From contig CAZZAM010000002.1 of the NCBI GenBank assembly GCA_964652775.1, positions 186,001-250,000 of the forward strand: a stretch of DNA of 64,000 bases, read 5' to 3'. The stretch comes from UBA11346 sp038060575 (GTDB lineage Bacteria; Planctomycetota; UBA11346). Made by a program: the position numbers and the translations under genes. Below, one piece after another: positions 8,868-18,170 of this stretch. The notes under the pieces were generated by a model. The model saw only the letters and a program-made list of their open reading frames with translations, made no database searches and was not told the DNA's origin. How positions within the stretch are numbered: the first letter of the stretch is position 1; each line of letters starts with the position of its first letter.

Positions 8868-10040
8868 TCAACCGGTCTTCGGCACGCCGATGCGATACAC
8901 CGCACGGCGACCACTGACGTCCGAAGTAAACAGCACATGTTGGCCAGTGTGATCGAAGATCGGATGCGGATGCGCGTCCTGGCTTTTCCACGACGAGCCA
9001 TGGCGGCAGAGCGGGGTCCACGCAATCGTTTTGGCCTGCCAATCAACCCGCTGCAAACTGATCCACACGCCGCAGGTCGAGCTAACCGCGTCACCGATCG
9101 GATCGTCGGCCTGCTGATAGTAGCCGTCAGACACCAACAGGTTGCCGGTCGGATCAGCGGTAAAGTGGCCGTAGCGCTTCCAGCCGGTTGGCAACGCAAC
9201 TTCGCTGAGTGCGCCGGAATCACGCTGCCAACGTCCGACGAAGCTTGCGCCGTGATTGAATCCACCGTGATAGAACGCACAGCGGCCGCCGTCGGCCCAC
9301 ATTTCGTGGCAGGCCCAATCGTCGCGCGAGCGACCTGGCCCTTCGCTACGCAGTCGGTGGTGCTGCTTGCCGTCCCACAACCACATCCGGCGAATACCGC
9401 GCTCCGTCGCGGTCCACTCGTGATTGTAGAGAATGCGGGAATTGTCATCCGGCGCGAATTGCACGTGCGTCACCCAACCGCGTGGCACAACGGCGCACGC
9501 GACCTCGACTCCGCTCTGGGTGTCGAAAACTCGCAGGTAGGAATTCAGGCCTTCGGCAACCACCCGCGCATCAATATTGTGATCAGGTTTGTTGTTGGTG
9601 ATCGGACCGTCCAACGCACGCGCATCCGTGGTCGGCACGCACACATAGCGTCCATCGCCACTGACGTGCGTGAACGCGGTCACTTGGCCATCGGGAATTT
9701 GCGCCAGCACACGAATGGCACCGTCGAGGTCGACCGCGCGCAGCTCGCGGCCTTGGATGTAGTAGGCAATGCCGCGTGGCGCATCGAGGCTGATACTGGC
9801 GCGCGCAAAGCCGACGCCCGGACGACCGTCGAAATACACGTAGGACTTTAACCAGCCTTCGCGGTTGTCGGTCAACACGCGCTCGCGACCACTCGACAGA
9901 TCGCGCGCCACCAAATTGGGATCGCCACTGCGATCGCTGATCATCACTAGCGTTCGCCCGTCGCTGGTCAGACTCGTCGAGGTGAAGTACAGCAGTTGAT
10001 TATTACCCGGACTATCGGCGGTAAGGCAGGTGGTTTCCAT
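8868..10040 (-). CDS. Oligogalacturonate-lyase-like beta-propeller protein
   Basis: A 390-residue protein with repeated TolB/propeller-like blades: SLTSDGRTLVMISDRSGDPNL near the start, HVSGDGRYVCVP in the middle, and HPHPIFDHTGQHVLFTSDVSG at the end. This organisation matches the PL22 oligogalacturonate lyase family, seven-bladed propellers that cleave unsaturated or saturated digalacturonate in the cytoplasm. No signal peptide is visible, which fits an intracellular step. Several His residues (HEMW, HGGFNHG) could form the metal site, but I cannot confirm which. It is divergent from the sulfatase at 10116, with a 75-base shared promoter region. A plain TolB-like propeller is the alternative. 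Confidence 0.65.
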   Translation of the reverse strand: METTCLTADSPGNNQLLYFTSTSLTSDGRTLVMISDRSGDPNLVARDLSSGRERVLTDNREGWLKSYVYFDGRPGVGFARASISLDAPRGIAYYIQGRELRAVDLDGAIRVLAQIPDGQVTAFTHVSGDGRYVCVPTTDARALDGPITNNKPDHNIDARVVAEGLNSYLRVFDTQSGVEVACAVVPRGWVTHVQFAPDDNSRILYNHEWTATERGIRRMWLWDGKQHHRLRSEGPGRSRDDWACHEMWADGGRCAFYHGGFNHGASFVGRWQRDSGALSEVALPTGWKRYGHFTADPTGNLLVSDGYYQQADDPIGDAVSSTCGVWISLQRVDWQAKTIAWTPLCRHGSSWKSQDAHPHPIFDHTGQHVLFTSDVSGRRAVYRIGVPKTG

Positions 10041-10115
10041 GCCGTGAGACTAGGTGATGCGTCTGGGCTACAAATCAAAAGCGGCGACCGTGTTAGTTTG
10101 TGATTCAATGAACTC

Positions 10116-11573
10116 ATGGTAGCTACTCGCATGGGAACCACACTGCCGACTGCCAGTCTGAGCCGCCCCAATGTGTTGCTGATCATCGGTGAAGACATCG
10201 GTATGCACCTCAGTTGTTATGGCGATCCCGATGCACGAACACCGACGCTTGATCGCCTGGCTCGTGATGGGATGCGCGCGACGCGGGCCTTCACTCACGC
10301 TCCTGTGTGTGCGCCATCGCGCTCGGGATTCATCACCGGCTGTTATCCCTACAGCATTGGCAGCCATCACATGCGCTCGACGCTGATCAATCCGCCGCCG
10401 ATGTTCACCCGTGTGTTGAAAGATGCTGGCTGGCATGTCAGCTGGCCATCAAAGACGGACTTCAATTTTGCGATGCCTGATCGCGACATCACCGACATGC
10501 GCGATTGGACCCAGGAGGGATTCCCAGCCCAAGGGCCGTGGTTCTGCTACACCAATATTTTCTCCACCCATGAATCCTCCATGTGGCCACACAACGAGGG
10601 GGCAGCGAAGGCTCGCGCCGAGTTGGCTGCGCATGAGCGCATCGACCCCACCGCTATACGCGTACCGCCCTTTCTTCCCGACACGCCGGCGACCCGGGCT
10701 GATCTCACCCGTCACCACGAAAACGCCATTCTCCTTGATAAGCAGGTTGCTGGCATTCTCGCTCAACTCGATGCCTCGGGTCAGGCTGATAACACTATTG
10801 TTATCTTCATGGTCGATCACGGCGCTGGCATTCCGCGCGGTAAACGCTGGTGTTATGATCTTGGCCTGCGTCTTCCGTTGATCGTTCGTTGGCCCAAGGG
10901 CATCAAGCCAAATACCGAGCACGCTGGACTGGTTGGTTGGGTTGATGTTGGTCCACAGATTCTGTCGTGGTGTGGCCTCGCACGTCCACAGCACATGCAG
11001 GGTCGGGTGTTTTGTGGCCCTGAGGCGACGACACCTGAGCGGAGTTTCTGTTTCGGTGGTCGGGACCGCATGGATGAACAATTCGATCGCATCCGTTTTG
11101 CGCGTTCGCAGCGCTACCACTACATCCGCAACTTTCATCCCGAGTTACCCTGGGCGCAGCGCAATCACTACATGGAAAACATGCCGACGATGAATGATTG
11201 GCGCCGACTCCATGCCGAAGGCGCGTTGAATCCGGTGCAGGCGGCTTGGTTTGCCCGTCGCAAGCCGGTTGAAGAATTCTACGACTGCGACAGTGATCCG
11301 TGGCAAGTGCGCAACTTAGCAGACGATCCAGCGCACGCGGCGATTCTTGCCGAGCACCGCTCGGCACTGGAAATGCATCTTGCTGAAGTCGGTGATCTTG
11401 GTGCCGTCAGCGAGTGGGAGCTCATTCACCGGGGCCTCGTTGTTGATCGCATCAGCGAAGAGTATCACAACCGCGTCGAACCCTTGCCCGCGCCATACGA
11501 TAATCTCGGCGGACCGTGGGGCGTTGATGGCAGGCTGAGGGTTGCTGGGCGCGGACCATCGACGAACGCATAG
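10116..11573 (+). CDS. Formylglycine-dependent sulfatase
   Basis: A 485-residue sulfatase. PNVLLIIGEDIG around residue 18-29 carries the first metal-site acids. The maturation motif CAPSR lies at residues 65-69, so Cys65 is the predicted formylglycine. IFMVDHGAG supplies the later metal-binding Asp-His pair. The overall shape resembles heparan N-sulfatase-like proteins (long C-terminal region ending in a short DSDPWQVRNLADDP motif). No signal peptide is visible. An alternative Met at residue 6 could be the start. It is transcribed away from the lyase-like gene and convergent with the next sulfatase. Confidence 0.9.
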   Translation: MVATRMGTTLPTASLSRPNVLLIIGEDIGMHLSCYGDPDARTPTLDRLARDGMRATRAFTHAPVCAPSRSGFITGCYPYSIGSHHMRSTLINPPPMFTRVLKDAGWHVSWPSKTDFNFAMPDRDITDMRDWTQEGFPAQGPWFCYTNIFSTHESSMWPHNEGAAKARAELAAHERIDPTAIRVPPFLPDTPATRADLTRHHENAILLDKQVAGILAQLDASGQADNTIVIFMVDHGAGIPRGKRWCYDLGLRLPLIVRWPKGIKPNTEHAGLVGWVDVGPQILSWCGLARPQHMQGRVFCGPEATTPERSFCFGGRDRMDEQFDRIRFARSQRYHYIRNFHPELPWAQRNHYMENMPTMNDWRRLHAEGALNPVQAAWFARRKPVEEFYDCDSDPWQVRNLADDPAHAAILAEHRSALEMHLAEVGDLGAVSEWELIHRGLVVDRISEEYHNRVEPLPAPYDNLGGPWGVDGRLRVAGRGPSTNA

Positions 11574-11625
11574 ATCCGCGGTGGCGTTCGGGCGTGATCG
11601 TCAGTGTGTCCGCAGATGCGCCGGC

Positions 11626-12993
11626 TTATTTCTTGCCTTCTTCGCGTTTGCCAGGTTTCGCTTGCAGGCCTTCAGGGTAATCCTTGCCGTCACAACTCGC
11701 TGCCACTGAAGTCTGCCACGTTTCTAGTTGCTGGCGCAGGCGAGCCGCGATCGCGCCCTGCGTCGCAGCGACATTGGTCTTCTCCTGCGGATCAGCGGCC
11801 AGATCATACAAGGCCCAGGTATCGCCCGAGCGAAACAGTTTCCAGGTATTGTCGAGAATTGCCGCATCACCTGTGTTTGGCGACGGCGTGGTCTGCTGAT
11901 TTTTCTGTAGTTCGCGTGCAAACCAGAAGCAGATTGGTTGCGGGCGCGTTGGCATCGCGCCGCGCAGCAACGGAGTCAGATCAATGCCATCTTGCGGCTG
12001 CGTTGTTCGGGATGGTTTCACGCCGGTGATCGCCAGCACCGTGAGCCGGATGTCGGTGGTCACCACGGGCACATCGCTGCGGCCAGGCTTCACCGTGCCG
12101 GGCCAGCACAGCATGCCCGGCACGCGCAGTCCGCCTTCGTACACATCCCCTTTGGAACCACGCAAGGGGCCACAACCCCCGTGGTCTGCGCTGCCGTTAT
12201 CGCTGGTGAACCATAAGACGGTGTCCTTGGCAACACCGAGGCGCGACAATTCACTGCGGAGGTGACCAACCGCCCGATCAACGCCGAGCAGTTCGCCGAA
12301 TTTCGCATTGCCACCACAAGCCAGTTGATCAGCGGGCAACGGCTTGAGCGGCACATGCGGACTGCCGAACCACACTACCGCGAAAAACGGGCGCTTGGCC
12401 GCGACTGACGCAGCAATGAAGGTGTTGGCCTGGGCAACGACGGCCTCGGAACCATCGCCGGTCGTTGCGATCGGTCCTTTGGTGGTGCCAAACGTCGTGT
12501 CGAGATCAAAGAAGTTGGAGACCGAGAAGTAGGTTTGAAATCCGAGCGCGGCGGGACCGAGCGGATCAGCGACGGCTAGTGGTTTACCCGGTCCATCGCG
12601 GCCGTCGAGATGCCACTTACCGAAATGGCCGGTGGCGTAGCCGGCTTCGGCCAAATCCTGCGATAACAGGCGTTCCTGCGCACGAATCGGGACGCCGAAT
12701 TTCCACACGCCGTAGCGGAAGGGATGCCGACCGGTAAGCACTGATCCGCGCGTCGGCGAGCAGACCGGCGCAGCGGCGTAGGCTCGATTAAACCACAGGC
12801 TTTCGCCAGCCATGCGATCAAGCTCCGGTGTCTGCAAGTTTGCACCTTGTGGATTCATGGCGCGATTGATGCCGATGTCGGCGATGCCCTGATCGTCGGT
12901 CATCACCAGGACGATGTTGGGTTTCGGCTCGCTGGCAGTCAGAGCGCAGGTAGCGCAGAGCGCGACGGTGAGTGGGCAGAGGTTAAAACGCAT
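11626..12993 (-). CDS. Secreted formylglycine-dependent sulfatase
   Basis: A 455-residue sulfatase. I chose the ATG at 12991-12993 rather than the longer frame because it gives a good signal peptide (MRFNLCPLTVALCATCALTA) and has AGGA upstream. PNIVLVMTDDQG follows with the double Asp of the metal site. The maturation motif CSPTR is at residues 78-82 (Cys78). GHFGKWHL and WFTSDNGSADHGG are further family motifs. The family hydrolyses sulfate esters; here it acts outside the cytoplasm. It is divergent from the AraC regulator, with about 95 bases between the start codons. Confidence 0.9.
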   Translation of the reverse strand: MRFNLCPLTVALCATCALTASEPKPNIVLVMTDDQGIADIGINRAMNPQGANLQTPELDRMAGESLWFNRAYAAAPVCSPTRGSVLTGRHPFRYGVWKFGVPIRAQERLLSQDLAEAGYATGHFGKWHLDGRDGPGKPLAVADPLGPAALGFQTYFSVSNFFDLDTTFGTTKGPIATTGDGSEAVVAQANTFIAASVAAKRPFFAVVWFGSPHVPLKPLPADQLACGGNAKFGELLGVDRAVGHLRSELSRLGVAKDTVLWFTSDNGSADHGGCGPLRGSKGDVYEGGLRVPGMLCWPGTVKPGRSDVPVVTTDIRLTVLAITGVKPSRTTQPQDGIDLTPLLRGAMPTRPQPICFWFARELQKNQQTTPSPNTGDAAILDNTWKLFRSGDTWALYDLAADPQEKTNVAATQGAIAARLRQQLETWQTSVAASCDGKDYPEGLQAKPGKREEGKK

Positions 12994-13088
12994 GAGGGAT
13001 TCCTGGCGGCCATCATGTACTGGAACAATGAATCGCCATGTCTTGGCGGTCGCTTTCCCATGTCTGCCGCAACCATACACCCATCAGC
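12994..13088. promoter_or_regulatory. Divergent promoter region between sulfatase and AraC regulator
   Basis: The 95 bases between the two chosen start codons must carry promoters for both the secreted sulfatase (-) and the AraC-type regulator (+). An AraC-type protein often acts on its own divergent region, so this is the likeliest operator location. I do not see a clear operator repeat. Confidence 0.4.
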
Positions 13089-13913
13089 ATGTCCAGTCCC
13101 GATGCAAACAAGTGGCGTCGGGTCCTGGTGGCTGACCAGTTGGTTCCCGGACAATTGCCGATCCGTGTTGTACATGCTGGCATCGCCCGTTGGGCCGCCG
13201 GAGCGTCGCTGATCTCACCAACGCGCGCGCACTTTCATCTCGCTCTCGTAACTTCCGGAGACGCTTGGTTCGAGCAAGATGGACGCCGCCATCACGTGCG
13301 CACTGGCGAGGTTTTTTTGCAACACGTTGGCTCGCGTCAGTCGCATGGCACGGGCCCATCCGGGCATTTGCACAAGCGTTGGCTGGATCTCGACGGAGCT
13401 GGGCTGCCCGTGTGGCTGCAATCCTTGGACCTCGTGAATCGCGATGTCGTGCGCCCCACCAATCTGGTGGAACTGACCCAGCGCATGCGCGAGGTATTCC
13501 GCCTGCTTGAGCGACGTCCATCCGGCTATCTGCGCCGCATCGCCCTGGCCGTCTGTGACATCCTGATGCTGCTGGATGACGGCAAGCGTCTGCCGCCCGA
13601 GCTTGAACGCCTGCTGTCGTGCATCGGCACGCGACTGCACGAGCCTCTCAGCGCCAGCGATCTCGCCGCTGCCGCTCACTGCTCGCCGCGACAACTACTC
13701 CAACTCTGCCGACAACATATTGGACGTAGTCCGTTGCAATTGCTCGCCGAGGAGCGTCTTGCGCGAGCGCGCGATCTCCTGGCCCATACCGAGATGAGCA
13801 TCAAAGAGATCGCATCCGACCTTGGTTTCGCCGATCAATTCAGTTTCTCTCACCACTTTAGCCGCCACTGCGGCTGCGCTCCGGCAACCTGGCGCGAGCG
13901 CCAGCGGACGTAA
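13089..13913 (+). CDS. AraC-family transcriptional regulator
   Basis: About 274 residues. The N-terminal half resembles a cupin-type ligand-binding domain (HFHLALVTSGDAWFEQDGRR then HVRTGEVFLQHVG). The C-terminal 100 residues are an AraC/XylS double helix-turn-helix (SASDLAAAAHCSPRQLLQLC, then EIASDLGFADQFSFSHHFSR and PATWRERQ). Such proteins activate sugar-use genes when the N-terminal domain binds a sugar. I chose the Met at 13089 because the longer frame starting at 13038 would push into the divergent promoter. Its targets are probably the adjacent sulfatase and the SGNH genes that follow. Confidence 0.85.
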   Translation: MSSPDANKWRRVLVADQLVPGQLPIRVVHAGIARWAAGASLISPTRAHFHLALVTSGDAWFEQDGRRHHVRTGEVFLQHVGSRQSHGTGPSGHLHKRWLDLDGAGLPVWLQSLDLVNRDVVRPTNLVELTQRMREVFRLLERRPSGYLRRIALAVCDILMLLDDGKRLPPELERLLSCIGTRLHEPLSASDLAAAAHCSPRQLLQLCRQHIGRSPLQLLAEERLARARDLLAHTEMSIKEIASDLGFADQFSFSHHFSRHCGCAPATWRERQRT

Positions 13914-14013
13914 GCGGTGCCAACACCTGCGCCGAGCAATCGATGCAATGGACATAGACATAGAGCAAACAAGAATGTCCGCGCCGAATTGTCAACTCAT
14001 ACGAAAGGCTCAC

Positions 14014-15324
14014 GTGCAACCATTTCTTATCCATTCCTTCATCGTTGTTGGCCTGTTGGCGGTCGCGCTTCCTGCGCAGGCCGTGGACACCGACATCTCC
14101 ACCGACGGCTGGAAACTGACGGTGGTCGCAACGCAGCAGGCGGTCACCATCGATCCGCTGACACTTAAGAGTGGTTCCTTCGACGCCAAACTGGAAGTCG
14201 GTACGCCCAGTTGGCGCGGACCAACGCTGCTGCCGGGACCGGCGTGGGCGTATAATTCGCTGCGTGCGGACACACTCACAGCGCGACTGACTGATGACCC
14301 AAAGCGAGTCCTCGTCGTCGGCAAAGATTTCCTGCTCGATCCGCTGTGGGCCTCAGTCGCAACCACCAAAGACGGCGGCCTGCCTGCTGGAACCGTGGTG
14401 CATTTCGAGTTTCAGTACGGCCTATCGCGCATTGACCTGATTGAAAAGTCGCCCAGCGGATCTCTCGTCGTCATCAAGGGCGTTGAGGACAAGAGCCAAC
14501 CGCTGTTGCCGAACATAACCGCCGGCAACACACCACTATTCAGCGTGTATCTGCCAAACAGCGCAACTGCCCTGAAGCCAGAGATGATCAATCGGATCGA
14601 TCCGAACTACGACGGCGTGCCACCAGTCATCAACGGTGAACCCCTCAAGCCGATCAAAGAAAAACTCGCGGCTGGCAAACCGGTAACAATCGTGTTCTTC
14701 GGTGACAGCATCACCGCGCAGGAAAACAAAGACATGCGTGACCAGAAGGGGTCCTTCGTCGACCGCTTGGCGGCCTACCTGAAGGAAATCCATCCTGACC
14801 GCAGCGTTCCGGTGATTCCACGTGGCCAACCGGTGCCAGAACCGAAAGACAAACAGATCGTTGTCGCCAAGGCCGGCGTCGGCGGCGACGATACGGTGAG
14901 GGCGCTCAAGCGCATTGATGCCGATGTCCTGGCGCACAGGCCCGATCTCGTGGTGATCATGTTCGGCGTGAACGACGAGAATCGCCGCGGCGACGGCAAC
15001 AGTGTGCCGGTGCCAGTATACAAAAAGAACATCGAACTGATGGTCACCAAGGTGCGCGCTGCGGGCGGCGAGCCACTCCTTATGACGACGAGCATGAAAA
15101 ATCGCGGCTGGGTGGGGACGGTGGGCAACCTGTCTGAATACGCTCAGGCCATGCGCGAGGTCGCGGTCGCGCAAAAGGCGTGCCTGGTCGACAACTTCAC
15201 AGCGTGGGAAGATCTACCCAAGCGCGGCTACAACTACATGGTCTTCCTCGGTAACTGCATCAATCATCCGGTTGATCTCGGCCACGATCTGTTTTTCCGC
15301 GGTCTCCGATCGGCTCTCAAGTAG
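14014..15324 (+). CDS. Secreted SGNH/GDSL-type hydrolase with N-terminal beta domain
   Basis: About 436 residues. I chose the GTG at 14014 because GAAAGG precedes it by about 5 bases and it gives a signal peptide (QPFLIHSFIVVGLLAVALP then AQA). Residues 25-200 are an N-terminal beta-rich domain. The SGNH part has block I VFFGDSITAQ, block III FGVNDENRR and the C-terminal block NHPVDLGHD. The expected Asp three residues before the catalytic His is not present (CINH). The protein resembles the one at 25860-27269 and is followed immediately by a smaller SGNH hydrolase. A role as acetyl- or acyl-esterase on glycans is inferred. Confidence 0.8.
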   Translation: MQPFLIHSFIVVGLLAVALPAQAVDTDISTDGWKLTVVATQQAVTIDPLTLKSGSFDAKLEVGTPSWRGPTLLPGPAWAYNSLRADTLTARLTDDPKRVLVVGKDFLLDPLWASVATTKDGGLPAGTVVHFEFQYGLSRIDLIEKSPSGSLVVIKGVEDKSQPLLPNITAGNTPLFSVYLPNSATALKPEMINRIDPNYDGVPPVINGEPLKPIKEKLAAGKPVTIVFFGDSITAQENKDMRDQKGSFVDRLAAYLKEIHPDRSVPVIPRGQPVPEPKDKQIVVAKAGVGGDDTVRALKRIDADVLAHRPDLVVIMFGVNDENRRGDGNSVPVPVYKKNIELMVTKVRAAGGEPLLMTTSMKNRGWVGTVGNLSEYAQAMREVAVAQKACLVDNFTAWEDLPKRGYNYMVFLGNCINHPVDLGHDLFFRGLRSALK

Positions 15325-15334
15325 GAACAAGCAC

Positions 15335-16009
15335 ATGCTGATTCCCGCTCGCTCGAAACTCCTCTTCATTGGCGACTCGATCACCGACGCCGGACGCACG
15401 CGGCCCATCGCTGAAGGTTTGTTTGATCCACTCGGTAAAGGCTACGTCGCTCAGGCTGCATCGTTGCTTGGTGCGACCTACCCCGAATGTCCGCTGCGCG
15501 TGGTCAATGTGGGTTGCTCAGGCCACACCGTGCGCGATCTCAAGGCGCGTTGGCAAACCGACGTGATCGACCTCAAGCCCGATTGGCTGTCGATCATGAT
15601 CGGCACCAACGACGTGTGGCGGCAGTTTGACTCGCCGCTGTTTCCTGAATTGGCGGTGCAGCCCGACGAATACGAACAGACACTCGACGGCCTCGTCAGT
15701 ACCACCAGGCCCCTCGTGAAGGGCCTCGTCCTGATGACCCCCTTCTATATCGAACCAAATCCCGCCGACGCCATGCGCGCGCGTATGGATCAATACGGCA
15801 AGATCGCTTTGACGATCGCAAAAAAGCACGGCGTCATCGGCGTCGATACGCAGGCCGCCTTCAATCGCGTTCTCGCGCACCAACACAGCAGCAACCTGGC
15901 TTGGGATCGCGTACATCCGAATGCGGTTGGTCACATGGTGCTAGCACGAGCGTTTCTTGATGCGCTCGGGTTTTCCTGGCAAGAGCGCTCGTCCATACAA
16001 CCAGTCTAA
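15335..16009 (+). CDS. SGNH/GDSL hydrolase, cytoplasmic
   Basis: A 224-residue SGNH hydrolase with all four expected blocks: FIGDSITDAG with Ser15, a Gly in block II (NVGCSGHTV), GTNDVW in block III, and DRVHPNAVGH in block V with the Asp-x-x-His pair. No signal peptide is visible. The Met at 15335 has AGGA upstream and lies 10 bases after the stop of the previous SGNH gene, so the two are translated from one message. It is convergent with the sulfatase at 16038. Likely a deacetylase or esterase acting on released sugars; substrate unknown. A broken copy of this gene pair lies at 17665-18027. Confidence 0.9.
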   Translation: MLIPARSKLLFIGDSITDAGRTRPIAEGLFDPLGKGYVAQAASLLGATYPECPLRVVNVGCSGHTVRDLKARWQTDVIDLKPDWLSIMIGTNDVWRQFDSPLFPELAVQPDEYEQTLDGLVSTTRPLVKGLVLMTPFYIEPNPADAMRARMDQYGKIALTIAKKHGVIGVDTQAAFNRVLAHQHSSNLAWDRVHPNAVGHMVLARAFLDALGFSWQERSSIQPV

Positions 16010-16037
16010 TCGTGTCACCCCGCCAAGTGGTGATCAG

Positions 16038-17480
16038 CTAGCGTCCGGTCTCGGCCCACGGCTGCACGGCACTCGGCTTGCGTCCAGGAACAAGCCGACC
16101 CGCCGCCACGTAACCTTCGGGACTATCGGTGAGCGCAGTGATAAGGTGGTCGCGCAAACGGGCGACCTCGGCGGGATGTTCACGTACGCAATCGTGCAGT
16201 TCGTGTGGGTCTGTTTCCAGATCGAAGAGTTGCTCGTGCCCGTCGCCAGACAGCCACACGTATTTCCAGCGCGGATCGCGAACCCACTGCATGCTTTGGC
16301 CAAACAGAACGTGTTCACCGTGCAATACGTCACGAGGAGTCGTGGTCTCGCCACGCAGCGTCGGCAGCAGGCTGCGCCCATCAAGATTCGTAGGTGCGGG
16401 GATGCCAGCTACATCCAACAACGTCGGCATGACATCTCGCAGCTCGGCCAATCCGTGGCTGACCATGCCTGGCTTGACCCCCGGCACATTATGGATGATC
16501 AGCGGCACGCCTGCCGATCCTTCGTAGGCATAGCACTTTCGGAAGAGATTGTGATCACCCAACATTTCACCGTGATCGCTGGTGAAGCACAGCACCGTCG
16601 GTCGATCAAGATTGGCGTCAACAATGCCTTCGAATAATCGATTAACCTGGTGATCGATGTGCGTTATCGATCCGTAGTAGCCGGCCCGCGCCCGGCGATG
16701 CCGCTCGGCAGGGATCGGACCAACGCTCGGATCAGCGATGCCAGCGCGGCGGAACTGTGAGAAGATTCCAGACCAGTCACCCATCGGTGGCGGTGGCATA
16801 TCACGATCAAGATACTGCTCGTAAGCCCAAGCGGGCGGATCAAGCGGCGGATGTGGGCGGTGATATGACGCATACAAAAGAAATGGTCGGGTCGGATCGC
16901 GACGGCGGAGAAAGTCGATGCTTTGCGAAGTCACCCAATTAGTCGGATGCAGATGCTCAGGCTTGTCCCACGGCCGCGCAACAAAACTGTTACAATTGAC
17001 ACCGTGATCAAAGTAATCGGCCTCATGGTAACCTGGTTGAGCGCGCAGCCATGGAATGTAGTCGTCAATGTGCGCTAGGCTCTGGGTGTTGCGCCGATTG
17101 TAGTGAACAAAACCGTCGTGCAGAACAACGTGGTCGAAGCCAGCCCGCCACCGTACCGGATTCACGTGCATCTTGCCCACCGCCTGCGTCTGGTAACCAG
17201 CAGCGGTAAAGCATCCGGCCAATGTCTGGGCATAACGCCATGGTACGCGATCGTCGTAACCGGTGCGACCGTGTCGGCGTTGTCCCAAACCGGTCATGAG
17301 TGCTGCCCGGGCAGCAATACAACTGGAGGCTGACGAATACGCATGAGTGAAGCGCGCCCCAGTACTGGCGATGCCATCAAGATACGGCGTGTCGACCACG
17401 GGATGCCCGGCAATACTCAGGCAATCAGCGCGCCATTGGTCAACACAGATGAGAACGATGTTGGGCTGGGGTGCATTCAT
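16038..17480 (-). CDS. Formylglycine-dependent sulfatase, CxAxR type
   Basis: A 480-residue sulfatase. PNIVLICVDQWRADCL gives the first metal-site Asp. The maturation motif is CIAAR at residues 54-58 (Cys54), where the usual Pro/Ser third position is Ala, an allowed variant. Other family motifs are VGKMHV and CFTSDHGEMLGDH. The C-terminal region has LFDLETDPHELHDCV. No signal peptide is visible. It resembles choline-sulfatase/arylsulfatase-like proteins; the substrate is unknown. The gene sits between the intact SGNH pair and its decayed duplicate, on the opposite strand. Confidence 0.9.
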   Translation of the reverse strand: MNAPQPNIVLICVDQWRADCLSIAGHPVVDTPYLDGIASTGARFTHAYSSASSCIAARAALMTGLGQRRHGRTGYDDRVPWRYAQTLAGCFTAAGYQTQAVGKMHVNPVRWRAGFDHVVLHDGFVHYNRRNTQSLAHIDDYIPWLRAQPGYHEADYFDHGVNCNSFVARPWDKPEHLHPTNWVTSQSIDFLRRRDPTRPFLLYASYHRPHPPLDPPAWAYEQYLDRDMPPPPMGDWSGIFSQFRRAGIADPSVGPIPAERHRRARAGYYGSITHIDHQVNRLFEGIVDANLDRPTVLCFTSDHGEMLGDHNLFRKCYAYEGSAGVPLIIHNVPGVKPGMVSHGLAELRDVMPTLLDVAGIPAPTNLDGRSLLPTLRGETTTPRDVLHGEHVLFGQSMQWVRDPRWKYVWLSGDGHEQLFDLETDPHELHDCVREHPAEVARLRDHLITALTDSPEGYVAAGRLVPGRKPSAVQPWAETGR

Positions 17481-17664
17481 GTGGGTTCATATCCTCGGAT
17501 ACGTGCGTCCTACGCATGTGCTGCAGCACAGCCTGACCCAGATCCTCCAATTACCAGCGCCACACACGAAGCAACCCGAATACATTATTTCGACCAATGC
17601 AAAAACGCCTGGTGTTCTCTGCGTCACAACGCGAGTGATCTGCGCTCAAGCACACGGGAGCTGG

Positions 17665-17819
17665 CACAGCGCGTCTGCCTGGTCGACAACTTCACGGCCT
17701 GGGAAGATCTGCCCAAGCGCGGCTACAACGACGTGGTCTTCCTTGGTAACTGCATCAATCATCCGGTTGATCTCGGCCACGATCTGTTTTTCCGTGGGCT
17801 CCGGTCTGCCCTCAAATAG
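17665..17819 (+). pseudogene. Remnant of SGNH hydrolase C-terminus (copy of 14014-15324 gene)
   Basis: This stretch encodes VCLVDNFTAWEDLPKRGYN and CINHPVDLGHDLFFRGL, nearly identical in protein and DNA to the last 50 codons of the gene ending at 15324. The upstream 380 codons are absent; homology stops abruptly near 17665. It is followed after the same 10-base spacer by the remnant of the second SGNH gene, so the pair was duplicated together and then decayed. Confidence 0.85.
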
Positions 17820-17829
17820 GAACAACTAC

Positions 17830-18027
17830 ATGCTCATTCCCGCGCGCTCCAAACTTCTATTCCTTGGCGTCGATACGCAGGCTGCCTTCAATCGCGTCCT
17901 CGCGCACCAACACAGCAGCAACATTGCCTGGGATCGCGTACATCCAAATGCCGTCGGTCACATGGTCCTGGCGCGAGCGTTTCTTGGTGCATTTGGCTAT
18001 GGTTGGCAGGCGAAAGCCTCCGCCTAG
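17830..18027 (+). pseudogene. Internally deleted SGNH hydrolase copy (copy of 15335-16009 gene)
   Basis: The frame starts MLIPARSKLLFLG and then jumps directly to VDTQAAFNRVLAHQHSSN, keeping DRVHPNAVGH. Compared with the intact gene, 468 bases (156 codons, including the GDSIT and GTND blocks) are missing between two GGCG tetramers (15371-15374 and 15839-15842). The deletion is in frame, so a 65-residue product remains possible, but it lacks the catalytic Ser and cannot be an active SGNH enzyme. Confidence 0.85.
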
Positions 18028-18170
18028 CGAAGGAGACGCCGTCCGGACACGTAACCGGTATGATTACCATACAACTTTCGTGGGGTCCAACCGGCGTGAT
18101 GCGTGCAAACGTGCCCCGCTGGTCTTCCGCCTGAGATCCGCTGGTCCATTCTTGGCGGCGGAGACCAACC

